From Blattamonas nauphoetae (lineage: Eukaryota; Preaxostyla; Oxymonadida), in NCBI GenBank assembly GCA_033064195.1, contig JARBJD010000562.1:1-33408 (forward strand): a stretch of 33,408 bases of DNA. The letters are read 5' to 3'. The notes beneath the pieces were generated by a model. It was not told where the DNA came from, ran no database searches, and was given only the letters and a program-made list of their open reading frames with translations. Positions 17,275-26,954 of this stretch are shown one piece after another. Every line of letters begins with the position of its first letter. The stretch's first letter is position 1. The position numbers and the translations under genes are program-made.

Positions 17275-18120
17275 ATGAACAAATCGAATCAATCATTAAC
17301 CGCATACGTGAATGCAAAATTAAGTGAAGCATCTGCCAGGAATGTTTCTCATGAAGTGCAATCACAAATACATCCAGATCTGAATTTCAATCGCAATAGT
17401 GTCAATGTCCTCGTTGGAAACAGAGGAAGTGGAAAGACATTCAATGCTCTTCGAGAGGTTGCCAAGCTCCAGAATGTTCAAGTTAGGAATGAACTCTTTC
17501 ACCTCTTTGTCTTCGTCACTGACAAGAACATCGATCCAACATTCGATAAATTTAAACCAATACTGAACGTTCCGTATGTGAAAGTGAAATACGATGATGC
17601 ACTTCCATTTCTGTTGGAACTCTCTGAATCAAAAGCTGCTTATGAAGAGATCATAGACAATCAGTGGCAGAATAGAATCACCGATGAGTGTCGAGAAGAT
17701 CTCTTTGACTCACTTTACATTGATGACTTCTCAGTGAAGAATCTCCAAACGATTATCCTTCTTGATGACTGTCGTAGGATCCTTGGTGAACGTAGAGCAT
17801 CCAAAAATAGAATGACAATGATGGACTTGTTACTGGAGAATCGACAACCGAAATTCACTTTCTTTCTGACGATGCATGAGCTCTTCAGTTTGTCAGCAGA
17901 CATGAAGTCAAACATTGATTCAATGTGGATTTTTGGAGGATTCAATAAAGAACGAATCGGTAGAGTCTATCCTCAGTTGAACTCACCAATTGATATTCGA
18001 CAATTCTGGAATGTCTATCAACGAAAACAGAAATGTGAAGCAATCATTCTTCGATACAATACAGATGGAGTTGCACTGAATGAGATCAACAAAGATGGAT
18101 TAATCAGAAGGGTCTGTTAA
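17275..18120 (+). CDS. genome-packaging ATPase (FtsK/HerA, A32-like)
   Basis: 281 residues, open throughout. Walker A is GNRGSGKT (48-55). Walker B is TIILLDDC (159-166), after a beta strand and a variable region. A sensor-like strand TFFLTMHE follows at 195-202. These match the A32-type packaging ATPases carried by Polintons, virophages and large DNA viruses, which pump the genome into the capsid. The length fits the family (about 230-300). It is the only gene of the central block on the + strand and shares a short divergent spacer with the 320-residue protein. Its stop overlaps the tail of the convergent gene at 18100 by 21 bases. No break is apparent. Confidence 0.9.
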   Translation: MNKSNQSLTAYVNAKLSEASARNVSHEVQSQIHPDLNFNRNSVNVLVGNRGSGKTFNALREVAKLQNVQVRNELFHLFVFVTDKNIDPTFDKFKPILNVPYVKVKYDDALPFLLELSESKAAYEEIIDNQWQNRITDECREDLFDSLYIDDFSVKNLQTIILLDDCRRILGERRASKNRMTMMDLLLENRQPKFTFFLTMHELFSLSADMKSNIDSMWIFGGFNKERIGRVYPQLNSPIDIRQFWNVYQRKQKCEAIILRYNTDGVALNEINKDGLIRRVC

Positions 18121-18459
18121 TTCTTGGATAAGGTTGCCAATCGTCTCGTCAAAACTTCGAAGCCTCATGCTGAGAGTATCTGTCAACGCTCGAATTGATT
18201 CTTCAATGTCTGATAATCTTTGATCAATCGAGAGTGAATTAGGAGGAGTGGAAGCATCAACATATCGTTTCCTCAGTGCAATCTCACCTCTTATTTTTGT
18301 GATTCTGTATCCATCGATTTGAATCATCCTATTCAGTTTCTGAGTTGTGTACTCATTCAGTTCTTTTCTATTCTTCTCCAAGTATCTCTGAAAGTCGTGG
18401 ATGTTTGTGAACTCTTTCTGCTCTGGATCAAACGGTTCTAATATTTTCAGTGATGACAT
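18100..18459 (-). CDS. small coiled-coil protein
   Basis: 119 residues starting at a motif that ends TTAAATG (18460-18480). It reads MSSLKILEPFDPEQKEF, then IHDFQRYLEKNRKELNEY. After an RITKIRGEIALRKRY segment it ends in a heptad-like stretch (SIDQRLSDIEESIRAL to IGNLIQEL). It lies between the integrase and the packaging ATPase and is open. The role is unknown; it could be a DNA-binding or scaffold partner of either neighbour. Confidence 0.55.
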   Translation of the reverse strand: MSSLKILEPFDPEQKEFTNIHDFQRYLEKNRKELNEYTTQKLNRMIQIDGYRITKIRGEIALRKRYVDASTPPNSLSIDQRLSDIEESIRALTDTLSMRLRSFDETIGNLIQELTDPSD

Positions 18460-18480
18460 TTAAGTGAAATAAAAATATTT
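18460..18480 (-). promoter_or_regulatory. element start motif, ATATTTTTATTTCACTTAA-ATG
   Basis: TATTTC replaces TATTTT, and TTAA joins the ATG directly. It is placed ahead of the coiled-coil gene. Confidence 0.55.
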
Positions 18481-18495
18481 GAAACATTATTGAAG

Positions 18496-19878
18496 TTACG
18501 CCAAATTAAAGTCAGCAATGAACTCTGGAGTTAAGTCGTCAATTGAATCTGCATGAAACTTCGTGTGTTGGATTGGAACGTAGACAACTTTTGACAGACA
18601 TGTGAGACCATTCAGTAGAGTAGCTACTACATTACCGTGTTTATATTCAATGAATTTCCCCACGAATTGAAACTGTCTACGCTTCTTCTGAAACTTGGCA
18701 ACTGTCTTGTCCAAATCAAGGTGAATCAACAGAATGTTTCCTGGTTTGTATTTCCATAACATCTGTGTTGTCTGTTGTCTTTGGATGTTCTTCAATTGTT
18801 CTTCACAACTGGAGATGTACAGTGCTTCGATCTCTCTATTGTTTTGTGCTTGCTGTGGAGTGAATTTATTCCAGTACGCTCGATGTGGAGTCATGTTGTA
18901 GTATTCCACCATCTGATTCATCAAGGAATGATTTGCCATTTGTGTTGCATTGTCTTGGAATCCATCTCTGATTGTTCTGATCACTCGATCGACTATTCTA
19001 TTGTGATTTGTGAATGGCGAACTTGTGAAATATGTACTGACATTCAGATCCTTGAAAAACTCTGATGCTTCTCTACTTGTCCATGCTGCTTCACCATCAC
19101 CACGAATGTTGTTGACGCTAACTCCACGATGATTTATCAGATCATTGATTGCAGTCTTGACTTTGCTCCATGATTTATCCAGTACAGGAATGACGACCAG
19201 GTATTTAGTGTTGATGTTAATGGCAAAGAGATAGATCTGCAACACTGTTTTCGACGTTGGTGATTGGATAAGTACAAGATCAATTTCCCAGGATCCAAAC
19301 TTGGGAGAAAAGTATGGTCGATCACAATTCTGTGGAACCTTTCTGTCTGATGTCTTCTGTGGATCACCTGTAATTGCTTTCGACATGAACTGCATTTTTG
19401 ATCGAAATGGATACACTATTTTTTCCGTTGTTTTTGGAATAATTGGAGGATCAATTCTCATTCTGTCACTTCCTTTTTCTCTCTGAATTTTCCTCGGATG
19501 TGCTACACTCCATCTGTGATCAAATTCCTCATACCAATCCTGAAATGATCTTCCTCCGAATGGGATTTGTTTTGTGTGAGTCAGAATGAAGTCAAGATCT
19601 TCGTTCGCAATCTTTCTGTTTATCGAGGCTCGAACGAATGTGTCTCTGTTCATTTTATTTGCATCCAGAATGTGTGATGTAATAAAGTGTTCCATCTGCT
19701 TTTGATTTTTCATTATTGAGTTCTCAGCTTTGATCTGTTCATCTTCTGAATCGTTTCTCTGTTGATGATCAAACAATCCTTTCATTTGTGCCAACTTATT
19801 GAGCACTTGCTGTGTCGTCGGTTCATTCTGTCTGATCTCCCTCACAGGGTGTTTGGACGCAGTTGTTCTGATTGACAT
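18496..19878 (-). CDS. Polinton integrase (retroviral-type, rve core)
   Basis: 460 residues. A front region (1-185) is helical and charged, with FGGRSFQDWYEEFDHRW. The catalytic core follows: GSWEIDLVLIQS (Asp200), the beta-strand segment NINTKYLVVIPVLDKSW, IRGDGEAAWTS (Asp261), and IVDRVIRTIRDGF with MTPHRAYWNKFTPQQA. The C-terminal part (about 375-445; KPGNILLIHLDLD, VGKFIEYKHGNVVATLL) fits an SH3/chromo-like tail. This enzyme class joins the element ends to host DNA. The frame is open. Its start overlaps the end of the next upstream gene by 37 bases, so translation may be coupled. No start motif of its own is seen at the ATG. Confidence 0.9.
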   Translation of the reverse strand: MSIRTTASKHPVREIRQNEPTTQQVLNKLAQMKGLFDHQQRNDSEDEQIKAENSIMKNQKQMEHFITSHILDANKMNRDTFVRASINRKIANEDLDFILTHTKQIPFGGRSFQDWYEEFDHRWSVAHPRKIQREKGSDRMRIDPPIIPKTTEKIVYPFRSKMQFMSKAITGDPQKTSDRKVPQNCDRPYFSPKFGSWEIDLVLIQSPTSKTVLQIYLFAININTKYLVVIPVLDKSWSKVKTAINDLINHRGVSVNNIRGDGEAAWTSREASEFFKDLNVSTYFTSSPFTNHNRIVDRVIRTIRDGFQDNATQMANHSLMNQMVEYYNMTPHRAYWNKFTPQQAQNNREIEALYISSCEEQLKNIQRQQTTQMLWKYKPGNILLIHLDLDKTVAKFQKKRRQFQFVGKFIEYKHGNVVATLLNGLTCLSKVVYVPIQHTKFHADSIDDLTPEFIADFNLA

Positions 19879-20417
19879 TGGTGGATGGGAATAATGACAT
19901 CATCCTCCTCCTCTTCAAATCTCTTCTCCTTCATTGGATATTCATATTCGAACCCAGCCGATTTTAAGTTTCTCTTCTGTCCAGGAAGAACTAGGTCTTC
20001 AGGTGGTTCTATTGCTATTGGTCTTTGCACTGGAATTGGTATTGGTCTTGCCTCTGCAGGCCTTCGAATCCGTGGTGAAAAATTCACTCCCTGAGTCACC
20101 TCGTGATGATAAAATTGATATGCTTCGAATGCAAGTTTAGCAGTGCTATCCCGAATACGAACTCCTAGGAAGTTGCTTACAAATTGTTGAACTACTCTTC
20201 TTCCATCAGGTAGTGATAATTCAGGAGATAAACCTCCATTGAACCAATCCTCAAAAAATGTCTCATCGTTTCCATCAAAAGGTCCATTGGAATCAGCGCC
20301 ATGATAGACAGGTAAAACGTTAGATAAAGTCCATTTCTTTTCGACTATTTCGTTTTTGGAATGCTGTGTGCACCGAAGTAACCTATTCACTAAAGTATTA
20401 ATCTGTCGTGTATTCAT
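19842..20417 (-). CDS. Polinton unknown acidic-tailed protein
   Basis: 191 residues, beginning at an element start motif (20418-20436). The front reads MNTRQINTLVNRLLRCTQ, then ETFFEDWFNGGLSPELSLPD and a helix with AYQFYHHEV. A Pro/Arg linker (RPIPIPVQRPIAIEPPED) is followed by an acidic run (KRFEEEEDDVIIPI). It overlaps the integrase start, which suggests they are expressed together. Linker plus acidic tail suggests a protein-protein adaptor. I do not recognise it. Confidence 0.5.
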   Translation of the reverse strand: MNTRQINTLVNRLLRCTQHSKNEIVEKKWTLSNVLPVYHGADSNGPFDGNDETFFEDWFNGGLSPELSLPDGRRVVQQFVSNFLGVRIRDSTAKLAFEAYQFYHHEVTQGVNFSPRIRRPAEARPIPIPVQRPIAIEPPEDLVLPGQKRNLKSAGFEYEYPMKEKRFEEEEDDVIIPIHQCQSEQLRPNTL

Positions 20418-20436
20418 TTATACAAAAATAAAGTTT
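20418..20436 (-). promoter_or_regulatory. element start motif, AAACTTTATTTTTGTATAA-ATG
   Basis: TTTATTTTT followed by GTATAA joins the start codon. It would serve the acidic-tailed gene and, by overlap, the integrase. Confidence 0.55.
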
Positions 20437-20440
20437 GTGT

Positions 20441-23400
20441 TTATTCAATTATATAATCAGTTGCTTTCAGTCCATGAATGAATGGAGGACACGATTCATT
20501 TTCAAGTACGATTGCCTTCAGATGAATTCCACTGAGACTGAGTTTCTGCTGTTGTATTTTCGCTATCTCAAATCCATTCGTGTTGTCTTCGCTTATGATT
20601 CTTCTCGTCTGGAACGCATCATTCTGATGCTTGAACCGTTTTACGGTGAAGTTCAGTGTTGTAGTCACAGTTTTCTCTCCATTCAGACACTTCACATAAT
20701 CGTCACTCGTGATATTTGTTTTCTTCAGAGACACTCCTTTGATTTTGCATTTCTCATCGAGAGAGTAACACTGGTGCAAGACAGATCATCTGTTCACCTT
20801 CCTTTTCAATTGCTAATCCCAACAACTTCTTCTCATCATCAACTCCTTTTTCAGGATTGGGAAACCATTCATATTTGTGTGCATCATAGAATTCTTTGTC
20901 AGCAATCACGTGTTCAAACTGTTGATGAATTCCAGCATTTGGATCACCAGCTATTGCCCAGTATGCAGAGTCAGTATCTCCCTCACAAAAGTGGATCTTG
21001 TTCATGTCTAGGCACTTGTACATGAAATTGTAGATGAAATTCAGATACCAGAACTTCGCATTGTCGAGTGTGAATTCTGCTTCTTGCAGACATGTCTTGC
21101 ACGATGCTTTCTCTCTGTCTTCGATCACGATGTAGTTGTCCTCATTGATCTCTCTTGTCGCTACAAATCCTTTCATCATTTGCTTCAGGTATGTTCTCTT
21201 CTCATTGCAGATTGTGATTGAGTTGTATTTCTCAGTGTTCATTCCATCGTATCCGTAACTTCCATTCAAGTTGGTCTTACAGAACTGCTCTTTTCCTTTG
21301 TTTCCAACCTTCATTGCTTCTATTCTATCATTCATAAACGAGGTCACAAATGGTTCAAATCCAGCATGTCTCGAAAAGACCATCACACTCTTTACGTCAT
21401 CAATAATGAAGTGGCAGTAGTCGATGAGGAACCACAGATAGTATGTCGAAAAGAACATATACTGATCGTGTGTGCTCAAGAGTTGGGTCAGCTTTCTTTG
21501 TTTGTCATCAGTCTTCAATCCATGCTTCTTCATCAGTGAATATGTCTTCTCTCCAATGTTCTCTTCTGTTGTATTGACCACTATGTTTCTGAAGATTGGT
21601 GGGAAGTTAATGAAATCATTTATGTACTTCTCGTCGATGTGTCCTTTCAGTTCTGCAACGAACAATGTCTTCTGATTCTTGTCTTCGACAATCTTGCGGC
21701 ATTCTTTATCTCCTGTTGCGGTGAACAAGCATCGTCCTGGCATGTACATTCTGTGATTCGTGTATGGATTGTTCTTGTTCTTGATTGATGAGAAAGCACT
21801 TGGATACAGTGAATTAAAGTCAACACCACAGACGTGAGTCATTTTATGTTCTGTATCAGTGGAGACAACTTTTCCATCTTCATATGTGAAGTGATTGATT
21901 GGTGTCACGTCTTTAATGTTCTGTCGATGTTGAACATTCGATAATCCACCAGTCACAGCTGCTCTGAGTTTGTGATATGTTTGCTCGTGTGTCAGAGTCA
22001 TTGGTAGTGATTTCCAGATGCAGTACTTCTTCAGTTGAATTCTCAATCTTGTGAGATGTTCATCATGGTCTGACTTGTAGGTGTTGCAGTAATCACAGCA
22101 GATCTTAACGTTCTCTTTTGAATGTCCTTTCGAATTGTCGATTCGATCCAGTGTTGGACGTACTGCTTGTGAGAAGTGACTCTTGCAGATATAGCACACT
22201 CTCTTGCACTGTTGAACGAACCAATCGTAGTCTGCTTCAGTGACATTTTTATCAGTACCGCGATGAGCTTTCTGGTCTTGATAAATGTACGATGCAACCT
22301 TGTACTTCCAGTATTGTTTCGTGATTTTTATTTCACCAGATTGATCCACTCCATTGAAATCATCATCAATATCAAAGTCCTTGTAGGCACACGCATATTT
22401 GATTGCTGAAGCATTCGCTGACAATGAAAGATTGTGCAACATATCCACTTTGTATTGGAAGTTCAGAGCAATCAGATTGTCCAGTGGTGCAATCATGCAT
22501 TCGACGTCTCTGATGTTGTAGAACTTGAGGTAATCCCATCTGTTTTTGAATCCTTGTTTGTTCCAATCGTCAAGATATATTTGGTAATCAATGTCGGACA
22601 TTTCACTGTTGTTCAGACTGGAATAGAATTCATACTTGGAGAATGGTTCTTGTTTGTTCAGCACTGTGTCGTAGTCTGATGAATCAAAAGATTCGTAAGC
22701 AAAGAATGATTTCTGAAGTGTAGTGTTTCCACCAAAAGCCTTCACTGCACTATCCAAAGTCATTGGTCCTGTGTACGACATCATGTCAATGAACCGAAGT
22801 ACTTGTTGTGTCTTCTCATGTCGGATCAGTACTTGTTTGTACTTGGTTGTAGATCCAAGGAAGCTCACCACTTTCCAATCCTTGTCAACGAGATCACGAA
22901 AGATGAGATTGATGTCAAATCTGGAACTGTTGAATCCGATAACACTGACTTCATTTTGTGACGGAATCTCTGGGTCGTGGTAGTAGTTATCTTCTCGAAC
23001 TGTCTCGGCATATTTGAAGAGTTGTCTGATCCATTGCTTCACAAAGTCCTTTCCATCTCGAAGATCAAAGTAGATTGACTTCACCCCTGATTTTGTTTTG
23101 ATTGCTGATGCAACTGACAGAGGTTTCAAGTGTGAGATCAACTGAGTATTGTCATCAGAGAATAGATTATCAAGAATGAGATCTTCCATCGTTTCGAAAT
23201 CGTACGTGATGTAGTACTGCGTTGGTTTGAACTCGTCTTGTCTTTTGTGTGCCATCAGAAATTCATAAGTTCTATTGTTGAGGATATGTGGAACATATGG
23301 TCTTGGTGTTTTGTCAAGAGTGATCTTCTTCACATGTTTTCCATCAAGCTCTTTGCACTCTTTGAGATGCTTCTCGTAGTATGTCTTGAAGTGAGAATCC

Positions 23401-24440
23401 TTGACTTGGAATCCTCTTGACTGACAATAGTGACAGAGTTTATATCCAGTGATTTTCTCAGGATCAACAATGAACATCACATGAACGAGAGTTGCAGTGA
23501 GTGGAATCATCAGAAGTGGGAGAACTCTTACATCATCATTTTCGTTGACATACGATTGACTTAGGAAATAGCGCTTCTTGTCTTCGTCGAATTCATAAAT
23601 GTGAACTGTGATGTTGTGTCTAATCATTTCTTTCTCCAAATCACATGCAATATCAAATCCAGGATAATTGCGTAAGTGTTCAGTAAGTTGATGTGGCTTC
23701 AGGTGTGTCAGATTCATTGATTCTGCGAACAATCTTTTGCTTCAACGTTTCTCATGTTGATTGATATCTTCTTACCAGGGACCTCAGGAAGTGTGAGGAA
23801 CGATAGTGCTTGAAAGAAGCAGATGTTGAACTCAGAATCGATGTACCGAACGTTTCTCGTTTTGATGTGTTCAGTGAGAATTGCATTTGCTTTTCCTGCA
23901 ACTGGGAATCGATAGACTGCAACTAGAATTGAGTGGAATGCAATGTACATTGTCTTCGTATCCATCAGTGTTCTCTCTTGAGATTCTTTGATCAGATTGA
24001 TTGCATATTTTGAATACTCATTGATGTCTCCTGTACTTCGGATCACTGTCGGGAAACTCTTTGATGTGTTCTCCAATTCTGGTCTGAAATCTTTGTATGT
24101 TGTCTCATCTTTCTCTTTTCTCTCGATGATCTTCCCAAAGTCAATACTGATCTTGAATGGATGATCCTTCTCTTTGTCGAACACTGCTTTGATGAAGGTT
24201 GTGATTTCTTCAACATTTTTCAGATGATTGTGGAAGTACAGCTGATATGGTTTTCCATTTTCTTCAACCTTCTCGACTTCATTCTTTTTGAACTTCCTTC
24301 GTGCATTCATGAGACAAGAATTGAATGCTGCTTTGTCTCGTGGTTCTGCGAGTAAGATACATTCTTCAAATCCATCAAATGTCTGAACTTCTCTCTTTCC
24401 ATTTGTTCATTTCTCTTTGAATGATCAACAGATTCTTCAT
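20441..24440 (-). pseudogene. protein-primed DNA polymerase B with embedded HNH domain
   Basis: This is the replicative polymerase of the element. The largest open part (20754-23732, 992 codons) shows the exonuclease motifs TYDFETMED (Asp178, Glu180), GFNSSRFDINL (268-275) and YNIRD (405-409). An HNH-like Zn motif follows at 511-550: CYIC, LDRIDNSKGHSKEN, CCDYCN. The polymerase motifs are DFNSLYPSA (638-646), KTNLNGSYGYD (819-829) and EGDTDSAYW (917-925). Outside that part, the N-terminal region to about 24440 contains NICFFQALSFL, resembling the DxxCLFRALS box of OTU-type proteases. The C-terminal region reaches 20441. The gene has about two breaks. The copy at 27839-29727 is a shortened duplicate. 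Confidence 0.9.
22083..22202 (-). other. HNH/His-Me finger motif inside the polymerase
   Basis: CYICK, LDRIDNSKGHSKEN and CCDYCN form a two-CXXC zinc frame around a DRID..G-H..N core. This is the pattern of HNH nucleases seen in phages and giant viruses (DRID.x.KGY..xN...CC..CN). It lies between the exonuclease III motif and the first polymerase motif, in frame with both, so it is a domain and not a separate gene. Confidence 0.7.
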
Positions 24441-24827
24441 CCAATGATCCATCAGTTTCTCTTCAATTGATTTCAATTTCCACGTCATTCTGAACACTTG
24501 CTTCTTCAGTTCATCTTTGTTCACTCTTGGATTTGCTCTCATGTTTTCAACAATCATTCGGTGAGCGAGTCGATCTTCTGACGCCATCTGTTGTCGAAGT
24601 TTAACTTGTTCAATAAAATCTGGAATGAGATTGAGATCGAGATTCTTTGTTGGATGTGGAAACTCGAGATCTGTGTGTTGAAGCATATTCAGAAGAAATG
24701 AACGATGATGTTGATAATCTTTGCTGTCTGGATTGTACGTTCGACCATCACTAAATTGAAATTGTGTATTCGGAAAGAGATCTCGAATTTCTTGAATTCT
24801 TTCCTTGATTGGTTTTAGCAGTGCCAT
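24375..24827 (-). CDS. small gene ahead of polB (unit 1 copy)
   Basis: About 150 residues from the ATG at 24827, with start motif TTTAATTTGTAGTAA joined to ATG. It reads MALLKPIKERIQEIRDLF, FQFSDGRTYNPDSKDYQ and NLDLNLIPDFIEQVKLRQ, then two basic helices (NPRVNKDELKKQVFRMTW). It overlaps the start of polB in another frame. A small basic protein just ahead of a protein-primed polymerase could be its terminal (primer) protein or a replication partner; there is no direct proof. The copy at 29589-30110 is almost the same. Confidence 0.6.
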   Translation of the reverse strand: MALLKPIKERIQEIRDLFPNTQFQFSDGRTYNPDSKDYQHHRSFLLNMLQHTDLEFPHPTKNLDLNLIPDFIEQVKLRQQMASEDRLAHRMIVENMRANPRVNKDELKKQVFRMTWKLKSIEEKLMDHWMKNLLIIQREMNKWKERSSDI

Positions 24828-24848
24828 TTACTACAAATTAAAAAATCC
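24828..24848 (-). promoter_or_regulatory. element start motif, TTTTTTAATTTGTAGTAA-ATG
   Basis: This is the TAATTTGTA sub-form of the motif. It is repeated ahead of the second copy of this gene at 30111-30130. Confidence 0.65.
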
Positions 24849-24869
24849 GAAAATAAAAAAGTTGAGCGT

Positions 24870-25261
24870 TTATTTCTGTTTTCTCAGATGGGGCTTTTTC
24901 TTAGCAGTCAGCCATGAATCAAGTCTAATTCTGAACACTTCACTTCCGCCAATCTCTCGATATGTGAAAGGAACAAGAACTTTGGTGTACTCACCGACGA
25001 GTTCACAATTGTATTTCTTCAGTTCATTTTCAACGAATGATTGAGTATAGTGTCGACGTTTCGCAATGTGAGGTCTGTTTCCTTGATTCCACAACTTTGG
25101 TTTTATTCTCCATTCAACTCCCTCATGAACATACGTCACCGGTACATTATTTCTGACATACTCAGAGACTAGTGAACAGTTCTCTTCTCTCATTGATTCA
25201 ATTAATGCTTGTTCTGAACATACTCGACGTCTTTCGCTTTGTACATCGCAGTTGGATTCAT
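24870..25261 (-). CDS. repeat-domain (W..RPH) gene, unit 1 copy
   Basis: It starts at the ATG at 25261 (MNPTAMYK) behind a TAATTTGTATTAA motif. Two copies of a domain of about 55 residues are visible: one from ESMREENCSLVSEYVRNNVP to WNQGNRPH, the second from ENELKKYNCELVGEYTKVLV to LTAKKKPHLRK. The pattern is E..NC.L..EY....VP..Y, then a short strand and W.....RPH. It has the size and rhythm of small DNA-contact modules repeated in virus and phage nucleases, but no catalytic motif is visible. The front has about one break or frame doubt. Relatives lie at 26955-27548, 30160-30540 and, as a fragment, 8930-9107. Confidence 0.55.
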
Positions 25262-25283
25262 TTAATACAAATTAAAAAAATTC
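25262..25283 (-). promoter_or_regulatory. element start motif, TTTTTTTAATTTGTATTAA-ATG
   Basis: This is the TAATTTGTA sub-form. The same text stands at 30541-30560 and, in the displaced fragment, at 8905-8929. Confidence 0.65.
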
Positions 25284-26938
25284 AGAATTAGATTTTCTTT
25301 CATTGATTTCTCAGTTTTGGATTTTTCACTCGAAATCGAGGATCAATGGGTTCGATCACTCATTTCTCAAGAGTGTTTGTTTCGTTCCGATTCCGCGCGT
25401 TTTGATTCTCTGGTGCTCAGGATCATCATGGTATGCTTCGTTTTTGGATTTTCCGAACTTTTGCAGAGATATTTGAGGTTTCAGGATCGGTCGTGGATCT
25501 CAGTACTTTTATGTAAAACGAGTATGCCACTCTCCTTTCTTCTTTTTCAGCTCTGTTTCACTCGGTTTTGATTGAACTGTCACTTCATTTTCACTCGTTT
25601 TGTTTTCATTTTTGGCCTCACTTCTGTCTTCATTTTCTCATTGTTATCCTTTTTAACCACTTCATTCATGTTTCTTTCTCTGAAACTTTTCTCCAATTCC
25701 AACACACTAATTTCCGTTTACTGAGTTTTCCGGACTTTTGCAGAGATCTCACCTTTCAACGGCTCACTTCATATCTCGGAATTTTTCCGTAATCTTCATC
25801 ATTTCACGTACATTTTTGAATCATTTTTGTTGTTTTTAAGAGAGAAAACCGGAACACAAGCGACATTTTCACTATTGGTGCCACATTTCACACCGTTTTC
25901 ACGATCGTCAATTTCCTCTCAGTTTCATACTTGCCCGTTTCATTCATGCTTGTTTCGCTTTCTTTTACTCTGTTTTTGTGAAAAAGTGATGAAAAGTTGA
26001 CTAAAATGATGTGCTAGTGAAGTGAGAACGGCCCACAAAATGGAAGTGAATTGAGCAAAATGAAGAGGAATGATGAACAGATCATATGTGAAATGGGAGA
26101 GAAAGTGATGAAATGAAAGGGACTACAGTCGGTTTTGAAGTGACAAAAACGGTCAAAAGTTGAGAAGTGAAAACATGAAAAGTGACTTTATGAGAGAACT
26201 ATCCGACAAAATCTCCTCAAAATTTGAGCACACCTCACTCAGACCGCGAGAAAGAAGGATTTGTAACGAAATTCAGATCAAAAATCCATAGTGTCAAAAT
26301 GTTGGTGCAAGTGTGTCGTCAGAGGTGTGATCGAAGAACCGACCCTCCAGAGAGAACTATAGGTGATGTAAAACCAGAATTCTCAAAAAAGGGTTGTTTT
26401 AGTACGATTGCGAAGTGGTTTGAAGGAAATTAATGAGAAATGAAAATTGACCAAAAATTGTGAAAACGATCGTGTGTCGAGGATCGTCAAAACCGAATGA
26501 CGCGAATACCTGTCCACTATCGATTTGACACGTTTTGAGACCATCAGAGGGCGAAAAGTGACGTGTTGGAGAAGAGCGAGACGTCACTTTCTCCTCCTTA
26601 AAAATTTTGTCATTTTCAAAATATGTTGTGGGGTCGGATCAAACTTTTTTCAAAAGTGCTTTTTCCTAAAATTTCACCTATCAAAATCAATTTCGTAATT
26701 TTAGAACGTGTTTGAACACAATTTGAGACATAAAGGTGTTCATAGTGGCGAAATCTGAACATCGACTTTTTCGTCACTTTTTGGACCTAAGTTCGGTACA
26801 CAGTTCGACGAATTCCCAACCGATTTTCATCAGGATTGTCTTGATCGATGACCTACAGTGTCCCCGAGATTTTAGAATTTTTTTCAGAATTTTTCGAAAT
26901 GGTTCTCACATTGGATTCACTTGATTTGTGGTCAAAAA
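25284..26938. other. non-coding right-end block, unit 1
   Basis: No supported gene. The block recurs at 30561-32800, but short open frames are not kept between the two copies. It contains several motifs of the form CGGACTTTTGCAGAGAT. The stretch 26620-26938 matches the subterminal region next to the real right end (32470-32800). Confidence 0.65.
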
Positions 26939-26954
26939 TAGATTTTCAGTATTT

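Larger units (their letters stand above)
22560..26938. repeat. direct repeat unit 1 of the right part
   Basis: From the middle of the exonuclease region of polB outward, this block is repeated in the same orientation at 27843-32800. It holds the N-terminal half of polB, the 150-codon gene, the repeat-domain gene and about 1.6 kb of non-coding sequence. The 150-codon gene differs from its copy at only four of its first 140 residues; the non-coding part is more worn. Confidence 0.9.

Noticed and set aside
25317-25792. Phe/Leu-rich + strand frames in the non-coding block
   Set aside because: They are not kept in the second unit, which argues against a gene.
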